A stretch of 64,000 nt of DNA, from the NCBI RefSeq assembly GCF_004345365.1, contig NZ_SLVF01000004.1:372001-436000 (forward strand), read 5' to 3'. The notes beneath the pieces are model-generated. The model ran no database searches. It was not told the DNA's origin and worked only from the letters and a program-made list of their open reading frames with translations. A program made the translations under genes and the position numbers. Source of the stretch: Kribbella sp. VKM Ac-2568. Its GTDB lineage: Bacteria; Actinomycetota; Actinomycetes; Propionibacteriales; Kribbellaceae. This document shows positions 8,490 to 16,516 of this stretch, piece by piece (positions within the stretch are counted from its first letter, which is position 1; each line of letters starts with the position of its first letter).

Positions 8490-9577
8490 TCGTCCGTGGG
8501 GAGGAGGTCGTAGACGGCTCGGTCGTCGACGGTCTTGTCGCCCAGGGCGAAGGCGGCGCGGTCGAGGCCTCTGAGCTGGTAGCCGGCTGACTCGGCGGCC
8601 CGGCGGGCTGCTTTGTTGCTGGCGGCAGTGCGGATGACCAGGCGACGGCCGCCGAACCCGGCCGGGGAGAAGTACCAGTCGGCGACCCGGCGGAGGGCCT
8701 CCGCCATGACACCGCGGCCCTGCGCGTCGGGGTGGGCCCAGTATCCCAGTTCACTGTCGATCCGGGTGGCCAGGTTGTAGAGCGTGATGTTGCCCAGGGC
8801 AACATCTGTGCTCCGATCGGCGACGCACCAGTTGAACCGGAGCCCGGCGGCGGCCTGCTCGGCCATGTCCTTCAGCCAGAACCGCGCATCCTCGGCGGTG
8901 AAAGGCTGGGGGAGGAACGGCAGGAAATGAGCCGTCGCCTGGTTCGTCCGGGCGGTGGTGATCCGGTCAACCTCGTCGTCACGCCAGGACCGCAGCCGCA
9001 GGCGGGAGGTCTCGAGCACTGGGTTCACGAACCACGGCTGCCGGGGCGACCGCGGGTCATCCGGCCCCATCCACCCGGTCCAGGCATCGGTACGACGGCC
9101 CTGGTCCTCCGCCAGCGCGGGAATCGTCGGCCCCAGGCGGAACCCGGTCGCCCAGGCCACCCGGCGAGAAGGCCAGTTCCCGACCCGGGCCCACCAGTGG
9201 ATGACGTGGAACCCGCAGACAGTGAACCCGAATTCCAGAGCCAGCCGCACCGCCCGGGACGCGATCCCCGCACCTCGGGCCCAGCTGCCGAGTCCGTAGT
9301 GCACGCTCGCGTTCCCGTTGGCGTCAGGCGCCAGTCCAACCGTGCCGGCGTACCGGCCCTGGTGCTCGATGACGAAGACCAGCCGGGTGCCGGCGGACCA
9401 CGCCTCGGGGATCCCGTAGCTCATCCACCGCCGCGCGTCGTCGGCGTCGAACGTGCTGTCCGGGTCCTCGGTGTTGCGTTCGATCGCGCCAGGCAGGTCC
9501 TCGGGGCGAGGCGCGCGCAGCGTCACCACACCGTCGGTCAGAACAGGCGTCTCGGCAGGGAAAGGCACCCTGCCCAT
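8486..9577 (-). CDS. Tandem GNAT-family N-acetyltransferase
   Basis: A 363-residue protein with two GNAT domains in a row. The first (about 10-170: LRAPRPEDLPGAIERN, RYAGTVGLAPDANG, YGLGSWARGAGIASRAVRLA) has the R/Q-x-x-G-x-A acetyl-CoA loop in the form RGAGIA. The second (about 185-360: LRLRSWRDDEVDRI, LGYWAHPDAQGRGVMAEALRR) has it as QGRGVM. Both resemble RimJ/RimL-type acetyltransferases that modify protein N-termini or small molecules. The substrate is unknown. The gene converges on the ABC exporter with a 4-base overlap of stop codons. The duplicate domain may be a pseudo-dimer; both halves look capable of binding acetyl-CoA. Confidence 0.82.
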   Translation of the reverse strand: MGRVPFPAETPVLTDGVVTLRAPRPEDLPGAIERNTEDPDSTFDADDARRWMSYGIPEAWSAGTRLVFVIEHQGRYAGTVGLAPDANGNASVHYGLGSWARGAGIASRAVRLALEFGFTVCGFHVIHWWARVGNWPSRRVAWATGFRLGPTIPALAEDQGRRTDAWTGWMGPDDPRSPRQPWFVNPVLETSRLRLRSWRDDEVDRITTARTNQATAHFLPFLPQPFTAEDARFWLKDMAEQAAAGLRFNWCVADRSTDVALGNITLYNLATRIDSELGYWAHPDAQGRGVMAEALRRVADWYFSPAGFGGRRLVIRTAASNKAARRAAESAGYQLRGLDRAAFALGDKTVDDRAVYDLLPTDD

Positions 9578-9619
9578 TCAACCGCAGCAAGCGGCCAACA
9601 GCTTGGCCGCCGCCGGGGA

Positions 9620-10765
9620 CTAGCGGCCGACGGGGGAGAGGCCTAGCTGGCGGCCGAGGAGGCCGCGGGGCTTCCCGCCGAGGCGTTCGGCGATCTCGCT
9701 CAGGACCTGGGCCGCCGGGGTCTCGGGGTCGGACAGCGCCAGCGGCTGACCGACGTCGCCGCCGCTGCGCAGGCGCTCGTCCAGCGGGACCTCGCCGAGC
9801 AGGGGGATGTCGTACCCGAGGCGCTGGGACAGGGTCGCGGCCACCCGCGCGCCACCACCCGAGCCGAAGATCTCGATCCGGTGCTCGGGACCGCAGTGCG
9901 GGCACGGCAGGAACGACATGTTCTCGATCACGCCGGCCACCCGCTGGTGCACCATCTGCGCCATCGTGCCGGCCCGCTCGGCCACCTCGGCGGCGGCCTC
10001 CTGCGGCGTGGTCACCACGATGACCTCGGCGCTGGTCACCCGCTGGCCGACCGAGATCGCGATGTCACCGGTGCCGGGCGGCAGGTCGAGCAGCAGTACG
10101 TCGAGGTCGCCCCAGTAGACGTCGGCGAGCATCTGCACCAGGGCGCGGTCCAGGATCGGGCCGCGCCAGGCGACCACCTGGTCGCGCTTGGGCTTCAGCA
10201 TGCCGATCGAGATCACCTTCACGCCGTGCGCGGGCACCGGCATGATCATGTCGTCGACCGCGGTCGGACGCTCGTCCGCGACCCCGAACATGGCCGGGAT
10301 CGAGTGACCGTAGATGTCGGCGTCGAGAACGCCGACCGACAGGCCCTTGGCAGCCATCGCGACGGCCAGGTTCACCGTCACCGAGGACTTGCCGACGCCA
10401 CCCTTGCCGGAGGCGATCGCGAACACCTTGGTGAGCGAGTCCGGCCGGGAGAACGGGATCTCCTTCTCGGCCACGCCACCGCGGAGCTGGGTCTGCAGCG
10501 CCGCCCGCTGCTCGGGAGACATCACGCCCAGGTCGATCTCCACCCCGGTGACCCCGTCCAGCGCGCTCACGGCGGCATTGGTGTCACGCCGCAGCGTGTC
10601 CTTCATCGGACAGCCGGCGACGGTCAGCAGGATCCGGACGTGGACGACACCGTCATCGCGGACGACGACGGACTCGACCATTCCGAGCTCGGTGATCGGC
10701 TTCTTGATCTCGGGGTCAATCACGCCACCGAGCGCAGCGGTCACCTGATCAGCAGTGGGGGCCAT
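9620..10765 (-). CDS. mrp: Mrp/ApbC-type P-loop ATPase, Fe-S cluster carrier
   Basis: A 381-residue Mrp protein. The N-terminal MIP18/DUF59 domain (VIDPEIKKPITELGMV; TVAGCPMKDTL) is followed by a deviant Walker A, ASGKGGVGKSS (about residue 117). Next come the DADIYGHSIP and LLLDLPPGTGDIAI motifs, then the CPHC pair (FLPCPHCG) that ligates the bridged 4Fe-4S cluster in the family. It delivers Fe-S clusters to apoproteins in the cytosol. Mrp upstream of DUF1003 and MgtE_N/CBS genes is the order seen near mycobacterial sigE, which supports the assignment. ATG start at 10765; no strong Shine-Dalgarno was noted. Confidence 0.93.
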   Translation of the reverse strand: MAPTADQVTAALGGVIDPEIKKPITELGMVESVVVRDDGVVHVRILLTVAGCPMKDTLRRDTNAAVSALDGVTGVEIDLGVMSPEQRAALQTQLRGGVAEKEIPFSRPDSLTKVFAIASGKGGVGKSSVTVNLAVAMAAKGLSVGVLDADIYGHSIPAMFGVADERPTAVDDMIMPVPAHGVKVISIGMLKPKRDQVVAWRGPILDRALVQMLADVYWGDLDVLLLDLPPGTGDIAISVGQRVTSAEVIVVTTPQEAAAEVAERAGTMAQMVHQRVAGVIENMSFLPCPHCGPEHRIEIFGSGGGARVAATLSQRLGYDIPLLGEVPLDERLRSGGDVGQPLALSDPETPAAQVLSEIAERLGGKPRGLLGRQLGLSPVGR

Positions 10766-10852
10766 AACACCAGGCTACGTGCTCGCCGTCTACCGCCCGA
10801 CCGCAGTCCACTGTGACGTAGGCCCGGCAAGGCTCTCCTTACCCACCGGTGG

Positions 10853-11386
10853 TCAGACGCGGTCGTCCTCGCGGTCCTTGAGCTCGAGGTCGGCCAGCAG
10901 GGAGCGCAGTTCGGAGCGGAGGAAGTCGCGGGTGGCGACCTCGCCGACCGACATCCGCAGCGAGGCCATCTCGCGAGCCAGGAACTCCATGTCGGCCCTG
11001 GTCCGGGCGTCCACGTCGCGGTCCCGCTCGTACTGGACCCGGTCGCGCGACTCCTGCCGGTTCTGTGCGAGAAGGATCAGGGGCGCCGCGTAGGACGCCT
11101 GCAGGCTGAGCGCCAGCGTCAGGAAGATGAACGGGTACTCGTCCCAGCGCAGGTTCTGCGGCGCGAAGATGTTCCAGACCACCCAGAACACGATCGTCGC
11201 GGTCATGTAGACGAGGAACTGCCCGGTGCCGAGGAACCGGGCGATCCGCTCCGAGAGCCGCCCGAACGCGTCCGCGTCGTACGCGCGGCGGCGGACGATG
11301 GTGCGGCGCAGTTCGCGGGGGATGTCCAGCCGGGCGGCGGGCCGGGTCAGCCGGCGCTCCTCGGTGCCGCGGTCGTCACGGGGCAT
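10853..11386 (-). CDS. DUF1003 membrane protein
   Basis: A 177-residue protein with two transmembrane helices (FLVYMTATIVFWVVWNIF and FIFLTLALSLQASYAAPLIL) in its middle, the DUF1003 pattern that includes the Asn-rich loop APQNLRWDEYPF. A basic N-terminus and a charged coiled-coil C-terminus (DRVQYERDRDVDARTRADME) flank them. The function of the family is not established. It overlaps the upstream MgtE_N/CBS gene by 11 bases, so the two are co-translated, which hints at a shared role in membrane ion homeostasis (inference). Confidence 0.85.
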   Translation of the reverse strand: MPRDDRGTEERRLTRPAARLDIPRELRRTIVRRRAYDADAFGRLSERIARFLGTGQFLVYMTATIVFWVVWNIFAPQNLRWDEYPFIFLTLALSLQASYAAPLILLAQNRQESRDRVQYERDRDVDARTRADMEFLAREMASLRMSVGEVATRDFLRSELRSLLADLELKDREDDRV

Positions 11387-12638
11387 GGCGGTCCACCTCC
11401 TCAGGTTCGGGGTCGCGCCAGTCGTCGGGCAGCAGGTGGTCGAGCACGTCGTCGACGGTGACCGCGCCGAGCAGGCGGCCCTCGTCGTCGAGCACGGGCG
11501 CCGCGACCAGGTTGTAGGTGGCGAGGTATTTGCTCACGGTGTGCAGGCTGTCGTCCGGCCGCAACCCGTCCAGGTCGGTGTCCAGTGCGCCGGAGACGAG
11601 CGCGGACGGTGGTTCGCGGAGCAGCCGCTGGATGTGGCCGATCCCGATGAACCGCCCGGTCGGGGTCTCCAGCGGCGGCCGGCAGACATAGATCATCGCG
11701 GCCAGGGCCGGGCTCAGTTCGGCGTTGCGAACATGGGCCAGGGCATCGGCGACGGTGGCGTCCGCGGGCAGGATCACCGGCTCCGAGGTCATCAGGCCAC
11801 CGGCGGTGTGTTCCTCGTACGTCAGCAGCCGCCGGACGTCCTCGGCCTCGTCCGGCTCCATCAGCGTCAGCAGCGCCTCGGCGGTCTCGGTGGGGAGCTC
11901 GGCGATCAGGTCGGCCGCGTCGTCGGGGGACATCTCCTCGAGCACGTCCGCGGCGCGTTCGGTGTCCAGGCCGGCCAGGATCTCCACCTGGTCGTCCTCG
12001 GGCAGTTCCTCCAGCACGTCCGCGAGCCGCTCGTCGTCCAGCGCCGCGGCGATCTCCTTACGCCGCTTGGGCGAGAGGTCGTGCAGCACGCCGGCCAGGT
12101 CCGCGGCCTTCATCGATTCGAACGCGGCCAGGATGTGCGTCGCCCCCTGCCCCTCCTCCATCTGCGCGAAGCCGCTGACATCGGTCCAGTCGAGCACGTG
12201 CGTCTGCCCGCGACGCCGGAACCGCTTGCCGCCTTCCCGCACCGCGACCTTCGAGAGCACCCAGTCGCGGGTCCGCCACTGCTCCATCGCCAGGTCGAAG
12301 ACGACGGCGGAGGTGCCGGTCTCGAGGATCGTGACGGTCCGGTCGAGCAGTTCGCCGAGCACGAGCACCTCGGTCGGGCGCTGCTCGAACCGCCGCATGT
12401 TCACCAGACCGGTGGTGATCACGTGCCCGACGTCCACCGAGGTGACCCGGGTCATCGGCAGGAAGATCCGCCGCCGGGTGAACACCTCGACCACCAGCCC
12501 GAGCACCCGGGGCGGCTGCGTTCCCTGCCGGAGCATCACCACGACGTCGCGAACCTTGCCGACCTGGTCTCCGTTCGGGTCGTACACCGGGAGACCGGCC
12601 AGCCGGGCGACGTAGACGCGCGACGGTGATCCGCTCAT
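11376..12638 (-). CDS. MgtE N-domain and CBS-pair protein without a transport domain
   Basis: A 420-residue cytosolic protein. The N-terminal PRC-barrel-like region (YVARLAGLPVYDPNGDQVGK) is followed by the superhelical MgtE_N repeats (LSPKRRKEIAAALDDERLAD, LPEDDQVEILAGLDTERAAD, MSPDDAADLIAELP). Next comes a CBS pair that begins near TAGGLMTSEPVILPADATV and ends at LGAVTVDDVLDHLLPDD. The transmembrane Mg2+ channel of true MgtE is missing, so this is a free sensor-like version, known in many Actinobacteria. It may sense Mg2+ or adenine nucleotides and act on a partner such as the overlapping DUF1003 protein (inference). A CorA transporter gene lies 7 kb away in the same conserved neighbourhood. 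Confidence 0.85.
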   Translation of the reverse strand: MSGSPSRVYVARLAGLPVYDPNGDQVGKVRDVVVMLRQGTQPPRVLGLVVEVFTRRRIFLPMTRVTSVDVGHVITTGLVNMRRFEQRPTEVLVLGELLDRTVTILETGTSAVVFDLAMEQWRTRDWVLSKVAVREGGKRFRRRGQTHVLDWTDVSGFAQMEEGQGATHILAAFESMKAADLAGVLHDLSPKRRKEIAAALDDERLADVLEELPEDDQVEILAGLDTERAADVLEEMSPDDAADLIAELPTETAEALLTLMEPDEAEDVRRLLTYEEHTAGGLMTSEPVILPADATVADALAHVRNAELSPALAAMIYVCRPPLETPTGRFIGIGHIQRLLREPPSALVSGALDTDLDGLRPDDSLHTVSKYLATYNLVAAPVLDDEGRLLGAVTVDDVLDHLLPDDWRDPEPEEVDRHAP

Positions 12639-12723
12639 AACTCGAAGGTTAGTGCCCTTGTCACGCTCACCCGGCGCAGGACATGGCCCGGCAGGCGGCG
12701 GTCTCGCCGGACCGGCGAGGTGA

Positions 12724-13248
12724 TCAGGTCAGCTTCGGGCGCCGCTTGGACCGCCGGTGCAAGGTGATCGGCCGCGCTCCCCGGGTGGTCGCCGGAGTAG
12801 CTGCCGGGGACTCCAGCCGCGAGGTGTCGTCATAGTTGCCCGCGTTCTCGGTGATCTCCCCGGTGGGTTCCAGGACGAGCAGATCGGCCTCCGTCTGCCA
12901 GCGATCCAGCTGAGTGTCCAGGCCGGACGCGTTCAGCCGCTCGGTCCGCAGTACGTGGGCTGCCGTTGTCCACTCCTCGCTGCCGGGCTCGAGGCGGCGT
13001 ACCCGCGCGGTCCAGCCGGCCAGGCGGGTGGTTGCAGGCTTCGCCGGTACTACGACCTGGGCCGCGCCGGCGTCGGCCAGTCCGGGCAGGGGCTGCTCCG
13101 CGCTGCCCGACCTGTCCGCGAGCACGACGTACGAGCCGTCGACGGTCGCGAACCACGCCGGTGCCGGGCGTCCGCCACCCCAGGACAGCCAGACGAGCCC
13201 CGCCTTCTTCATCACCCCGGCGATCTCCGCAACAGCCTGCTCCGTCAT
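12724..13248 (-). CDS. Conserved hypothetical protein
   Basis: A 174-residue soluble protein, start ATG 13248. A compact first domain (MTEQAVAEIAGVMKKAGLVW, then APAWFATVDGSYVVLADRSG) resembles small pyridoxamine-oxidase-like split barrels in its strand pattern, but no cofactor motif can be pointed to. The tail is basic (TTRGARPITLHRRSKRRPKL). It lies after the MgtE_N/CBS gene on the same strand, where mycobacteria also have a hypothetical gene. I do not recognise the family with certainty. Confidence 0.6.
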   Translation of the reverse strand: MTEQAVAEIAGVMKKAGLVWLSWGGGRPAPAWFATVDGSYVVLADRSGSAEQPLPGLADAGAAQVVVPAKPATTRLAGWTARVRRLEPGSEEWTTAAHVLRTERLNASGLDTQLDRWQTEADLLVLEPTGEITENAGNYDDTSRLESPAATPATTRGARPITLHRRSKRRPKLT

Positions 13249-13271
13249 CACCGCCTCAGCGTCCCACACAC

Positions 13272-13291
13272 CCGGACCTGTGGAGGTCCGG
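13272..13291 (-). promoter_or_regulatory. Perfect 8-bp hairpin/operator in the divergent promoter region
   Basis: CCGGACCT (13272-13279) and AGGTCCGG (13284-13291) with a 4-base centre, 24 bases upstream of the hypothetical gene start at 13248. It could be an operator or a leader hairpin. Confidence 0.35.
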
Positions 13292-13402
13292 TGACGCCCG
13301 CCACAACTCCAGCGGGAGTGAGGGATGTCACCGGGCTGCGGCGGGCGCTTTCGCCGTACGCTGCGAGTGACCGACGGGTAACCGAGGCTAAGGATCGCGA
13401 AG

Positions 13403-14380
13403 ATGGCTGACGAGACGACCACCGGCAAGGCCTTCCGCAGCAGGCGTTCGTGCCTGGCGACGCCGGGCTCGAACCCGCGGTTCCTGGAGAAGGCCAAGGG
13501 TCTGGACGCCGACCAGGTGTTCCTCGATCTGGAGGACTCGGTCGCGCCGATCGCCAAGGTGGACGCCCGCAAGAACATCGTCGCCGCGCTGAACGAGGGC
13601 GGCTGGGGGTCGAAGACCCGGGTGGTCCGGGTGAACGACTGGACCACCGAGTGGACGTACGCCGACGTGATCGAGGTCGTCTCCGGCGCCGGCGCGAACC
13701 TCGACTGCATCATGCTGCCGAAGGTGCAGACCGCCGAGCAGGTGGTCGCCCTCGACCTGCTGCTGACCCAGTTGGAGAAGGTGCACGGCCTGGAGATCGG
13801 CCGGCTCGGCATCGAGGCGCAGATCGAGAACGCCCTCGGCCTGACCAACGTGAACGCGATCGCTCAGGCGTCGCCGCGGGTGGAGACGATCATCTTCGGC
13901 CCGGCCGACTTCATGGCGTCGATCAACATGAAGTCGCTGGTGGTCGGCGAGCAGCCGCCCGGTTACGACGTCGGCGACGCCTACCACTACATCCTGATGC
14001 AGATCCTGATGGCGGCGCGGGCGCACGGGAAGCAGGCGATCGACGGTCCCTACCTGCAGATCAAGGAGCTCGACGGGTTCCGCCGGGTGGCGGGCCGGTC
14101 GGCGGCGCTCGGCTTCGACGGCAAGTGGGTGCTGCACCCGGACCAGATCGCCGCTGCCAACGAGGTCTACTCGCCGCGGCAGGAGGACTACGACCACTCC
14201 GAGAACATCCTCGACGCCTACGACCACTACACCTCCGCGGCCGGTGGCGCCCGGGGCGCGGTGATGCTCGGCGACGAGATGATCGACGAGGCGTCCCGCA
14301 AGATGGCGCTGGTCATCTCCGCCAAGGGCCGCGCCGCCGGCATGACCCGCACCGACGTCTGGCAACCACCGTCCGAGTGA
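13403..14380 (+). CDS. HpcH/HpaI-family CoA-ester lyase (malyl-/beta-methylmalyl-CoA lyase-like)
   Basis: A 325-residue CitE/malyl-CoA-lyase-type enzyme. Family signatures are RSCLATPGSNPRFLEKAKG near the N-terminus, DQVFLDLEDSVAP with the metal-binding acidic residues, MLPKVQTAEQV, IEAQIENALGL and FGPADFMAS. GKWVLHPDQI sits near the C-terminus. It cleaves or forms beta-hydroxyacyl-CoA with acetyl- or propionyl-CoA and glyoxylate. In Streptomyces a gene of this type sits with acyl-CoA dehydrogenase and MaoC genes of the ethylmalonyl-CoA pathway; both partners occur within the next 9 kb here. AAGGAT lies 7 bases before ATG 13403. Citrate-lyase beta-like activity on another ester is possible. 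Confidence 0.85.
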   Translation: MADETTTGKAFRSRRSCLATPGSNPRFLEKAKGLDADQVFLDLEDSVAPIAKVDARKNIVAALNEGGWGSKTRVVRVNDWTTEWTYADVIEVVSGAGANLDCIMLPKVQTAEQVVALDLLLTQLEKVHGLEIGRLGIEAQIENALGLTNVNAIAQASPRVETIIFGPADFMASINMKSLVVGEQPPGYDVGDAYHYILMQILMAARAHGKQAIDGPYLQIKELDGFRRVAGRSAALGFDGKWVLHPDQIAAANEVYSPRQEDYDHSENILDAYDHYTSAAGGARGAVMLGDEMIDEASRKMALVISAKGRAAGMTRTDVWQPPSE

Positions 14381-14389
14381 TTCCACTGA

Positions 14390-14441
14390 CCTTGCGTCCG
14401 AAGAACCGCGGGGACGGGTCCGCACTTCTTCGGACGCAAGG
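14390..14441. terminator. Bidirectional palindrome, member 1 of a repeated family
   Basis: CCTTGCGTCCGAAGAA (14390-14405) and its perfect complement TTCTTCGGACGCAAGG (14426-14441) are separated by 20 bases. It begins 9 bases after the lyase stop and ends 2 bases before the stop of the convergent HTH-VOC gene. Related copies lie at 44677-44718 and 51211-51260, also between convergent genes. Confidence 0.75.
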
Positions 14442-14443
14442 GG

Positions 14444-15088
14444 TCATTCAGGTGGCACCTGGGCCATGATCGCGAGCAGGTGGCCGTCCGGGTCGGGGAA
14501 GAAGGCCATCCACTCCTCCACGCCGGACTCGTGCTTGTGGATCAGATGCGGCGCGTTCTCGAACTCGACGCCGCGGGCGCGCAGATCGTCGTACGCGGTC
14601 TGGATATCGTCCACGCGGAAGTAGAGGACCGACGGTTCGGCGTTCGCCTGCGACTTCTCGGTGGCACTGAGGAACAACCTGGTGCCGCCGCAGTCGAAGA
14701 AGGCCAGGTCGCCGAAGGTGTAGAGGTGCGGCAGGCCCAGCACCTTGCCGTACCACTCCACGGCGGTGGCGATGTCGCGGACCGGCCGGGAGATCTGGCC
14801 GATGGCGCCGAGTTGCACGGATGTACTGGTCATCGCGGGGACTCCTTGTCGAAGGGTTCGCAGGGCGCTGTCGGCCGGTACGCCGCGCCAGGTGCGCAGG
14901 TCGGCGCGGCGTTCCAGGCCGAGTTTCAGCAACGCGTTCGCGACGTGGAACTTCACCGCGTCGACGCTGATGTCCCGGCGGGTGGCGATCTGCCGGTTCG
15001 ACATCCCGTGCCGGACCGCGTCCACCACCCGCCACTCGGCAGGAGTCAGTACGTCGGGGTGCCGCGGCCGGCCGCGCTTGCTGCTCAC
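14444..15088 (-). CDS. LuxR-type HTH fused to a glyoxalase/VOC domain
   Basis: A 214-residue fusion starting at GTG 15088. Residues 1-75 form a GerE/LuxR-like helix-turn-helix (LTPAEWRVVDAVRHGMSNRQ, then VDAVKFHVANALLKLG). Residues 90-214 form a vicinal-oxygen-chelate domain (GQISRPVRDIATAVEWYGKV; LFLSATE; SVLYFRVDDIQTAYDDLRAR; DPDGHLLAIM). VOC proteins include glyoxalases, bleomycin-binding proteins and dioxygenases; the DPDGH motif supplies a typical ligand Glu/His strand. The DNA is continuous with no stop or shift between the parts, and an internal ATG in front of TSTSVQLGA could yield the VOC part alone. A ligand-controlled regulator is a reasonable reading, unproven. Confidence 0.75.
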   Translation of the reverse strand: MSSKRGRPRHPDVLTPAEWRVVDAVRHGMSNRQIATRRDISVDAVKFHVANALLKLGLERRADLRTWRGVPADSALRTLRQGVPAMTSTSVQLGAIGQISRPVRDIATAVEWYGKVLGLPHLYTFGDLAFFDCGGTRLFLSATEKSQANAEPSVLYFRVDDIQTAYDDLRARGVEFENAPHLIHKHESGVEEWMAFFPDPDGHLLAIMAQVPPE

Positions 15089-15121
15089 GACCTCACGCTA
15101 GCCCCGGCACCGCCGAATTAC

Positions 15122-15150
15122 CCTCCCCTCGAGGGGCTCTCGAGGGGAGG
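15122..15150 (-). terminator. Strong hairpin after the CPT-like gene
   Basis: CCTCCCCTCGAG (15122-15133) and CTCGAGGGGAGG (15139-15150) are perfect 12-base complements with a 5-base loop, starting 1 base beyond the stop of the minus-strand gene above. Confidence 0.7.
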
Positions 15151-15151
15151 C

Positions 15152-15769
15152 TCAACTGTCCTTGACGTACGCCGCGATACTGTCCTTGACGTACGCCGCG
15201 ATGGTGCGGGCGCAGTCCAGGGATTCGGCGTGGCCGGTGTCGACCTCGACGTCGTAGACGACGCCCTTGTGCACGATCTCCGCCTGCGACGCGGCCATCC
15301 CGACCGCCCGGTCGCCCCGGGTGAGCTCCCGGCCGGCCACGATCGCGGCGTCGCAACGCACGCCGACCCACAGCACCTCGAGACCCTCCAGTTGCGCCCG
15401 GGTGCGCTCCTGGGAGGCGGCGCCGCCCAGGAACACGTCGTCGACGATGACCCGTGCCCCGGCGCGGACCATCGCGGCGATCCCAGCCATCCAGGCGGCC
15501 TCCAACTCGCGGAAGCCTTCGCCGACGATGACCTCGCCCTGCTGCCCGAACGCGATGCCCGCGCCCGAGCCCGAGTCTGAACCCGAGCCCGAGTCTGAAC
15601 CCGAGCCCGAGTCCACGCCCGAGTCCACCAGCGAGGGCGGCAGCGCGTCGACGAAGTCGTCCACGCTGAGGCTGAGCCACGGTCGCGGCAGGATCGCCTG
15701 CAGGCAGCGGGCGATGCCGGTCTTGCCGGAGCTCGAGCCACCGTTCAGTACGATCAGCTGGATTGTCAC
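15152..15769 (-). CDS. Chloramphenicol-phosphotransferase-like P-loop kinase with slippage repeats
   Basis: A 205-residue kinase of the CPT family, GTG start at 15769. Walker A is NGGSSSGKT (residues 9-17). The segment WLSLSVDDFVDALP and the later VIVDDVFLGG, WVGVRCD and VYDVEVDTGHAES motifs match chloramphenicol 3-O-phosphotransferase, though such homologues often have unknown substrates. Two features are odd: a Ser/Gly/Asp insert (SGSDSGSGSDSG) encoded by 18-base tandem repeats, and a duplicated C-terminus IAAYVKDS-IAAYVKDS from a 24-base tandem repeat. The insert falls in a lid/loop position, so activity may survive. Drug resistance is a possibility, not shown. Confidence 0.8.
   Translation of the reverse strand: MTIQLIVLNGGSSSGKTGIARCLQAILPRPWLSLSVDDFVDALPPSLVDSGVDSGSGSDSGSGSDSGSGAGIAFGQQGEVIVGEGFRELEAAWMAGIAAMVRAGARVIVDDVFLGGAASQERTRAQLEGLEVLWVGVRCDAAIVAGRELTRGDRAVGMAASQAEIVHKGVVYDVEVDTGHAESLDCARTIAAYVKDSIAAYVKDS
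15155..15202. repeat. 24-bp perfect tandem duplication at the 3' end of the CPT-like gene
   Basis: Two identical 24-base units, 15155-15178 and 15179-15202, duplicate the last eight codons in frame. The pattern suggests replication slippage. Confidence 0.9.
15563..15613. repeat. 18-bp tandem repeat inside the CPT-like gene
   Basis: Units 15563-15580 and 15581-15598 are identical; a third, 15-base copy ends at 15613. They encode the Ser/Gly/Asp insert. The unit length is a multiple of 3, so copy-number change keeps the frame. Confidence 0.9.
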
Positions 15770-15802
15770 TTGATCGGTTCGCCTTTCAGGACAGAGTTGT
15801 GG

Positions 15803-16480
15803 TCAGCCGAGGGTGAAGACCTTCAGCAACCGGATCGGGTGCACCGGCGGGCCGTCCTGGTCGGGGTCGGCGATGCCGGCCGCAACCATCCGGTCGAACG
15901 TGCTCATGCCGTAGATGACGTGGCCGAGCACGGTGTAGTTCGGCGGGATGTTCGCGAACGAGTGCACCACGAAGAACTCACTGCCGTTGGTCCCGGGCCC
16001 TTGGTTGCCCATGGCAACCGTGCCGCGCGGGTAGGTCTCCTGGCCGGTGACCTCGTCCGGGAACTTGTACCCCGGGCCGCCCTCCTCCTGGCGGTAGATG
16101 TCACCGCACTGGAGCACGCCGAGCCGGGCCGAGTTCGTCAGCCGGAAGCACTGGGTCCAGTCGTAGAACCGGCTCTTCGTCAGGTGCACGAAGTTGTGCA
16201 CGCCGCACGGCGCGTTCGCCCGGTCCATCCGGACCACGAACGGCCCGTAGTTCGTCACGAAGTACACGTCGACCGTGCCCTTCGCCTTCGCTATCGGGGA
16301 GGGGATCCGGACGGGCTTCGCGGCCGGGTTCTCCGGTGTCGGGGTGAACTCGCACCGGACCACGGGCTTGGACTTGCCGGCCTGCACTTCGGGCGCGGCC
16401 GCCGCGGTGGTTGTCGTGAGTGTCGCGGCGAGCAGCGTGGCCGCGACCAGGGCGGTTGTGGACCTGAGTGATCGCATCAT
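15803..16480 (-). CDS. Secreted cyclophilin-type peptidyl-prolyl isomerase
   Basis: A 225-residue exported cyclophilin. The signal peptide (STTALVAATLLAATLTTTTAAAA) is cleaved near residue 29. The cyclophilin core shows NAPCGVHNFVHLTKSRFYDW, FRLTNSARLGVLQCGD, GTVAMGNQGPGTNGSEFFVV and YTVLGHVIYGM. The usual catalytic Arg-Phe pair (FHRVI) is altered to CFRLTN, so Arg is present but the His is not. It would catalyse proline isomerisation in exported proteins. Two Cys pairs (C43/C92 region and C111/C125 region) may form disulfides. It lies 33 bases upstream of the CPT-like gene on the same strand and diverges from the kinase gene. Confidence 0.85.
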   Translation of the reverse strand: MMRSLRSTTALVAATLLAATLTTTTAAAAPEVQAGKSKPVVRCEFTPTPENPAAKPVRIPSPIAKAKGTVDVYFVTNYGPFVVRMDRANAPCGVHNFVHLTKSRFYDWTQCFRLTNSARLGVLQCGDIYRQEEGGPGYKFPDEVTGQETYPRGTVAMGNQGPGTNGSEFFVVHSFANIPPNYTVLGHVIYGMSTFDRMVAAGIADPDQDGPPVHPIRLLKVFTLG

Positions 16481-16500
16481 GCGCTCACGCTAGTACTCCG

Positions 16501-16516
16501 CGTGCTCATGAGCACG
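16501..16516. promoter_or_regulatory. Perfect 16-bp palindrome flanked by direct repeats
   Basis: CGTGCTCATGAGCACG reads the same on both strands. It lies in the 229-base divergent region between the cyclophilin and kinase genes, 21 bases from the cyclophilin start. Direct repeats GTACTCCG at 16493-16500 and 16527-16534 flank it. This looks like an operator for an unknown dimeric regulator. Confidence 0.5.

Noticed and set aside
12724..13848. A 374-codon version of the minus-strand hypothetical gene
   Set aside because: The first 200 codons are antisense to the CoA-ester lyase; ATG 13248 gives a sensible protein.
15563..15613. Short tandem repeats considered as a CRISPR-like array
   Set aside because: Units are adjacent with no spacers, lie within a coding region and keep the frame. 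No Cas genes occur; the Cas4-like nuclease at 35.5 kb stands alone.
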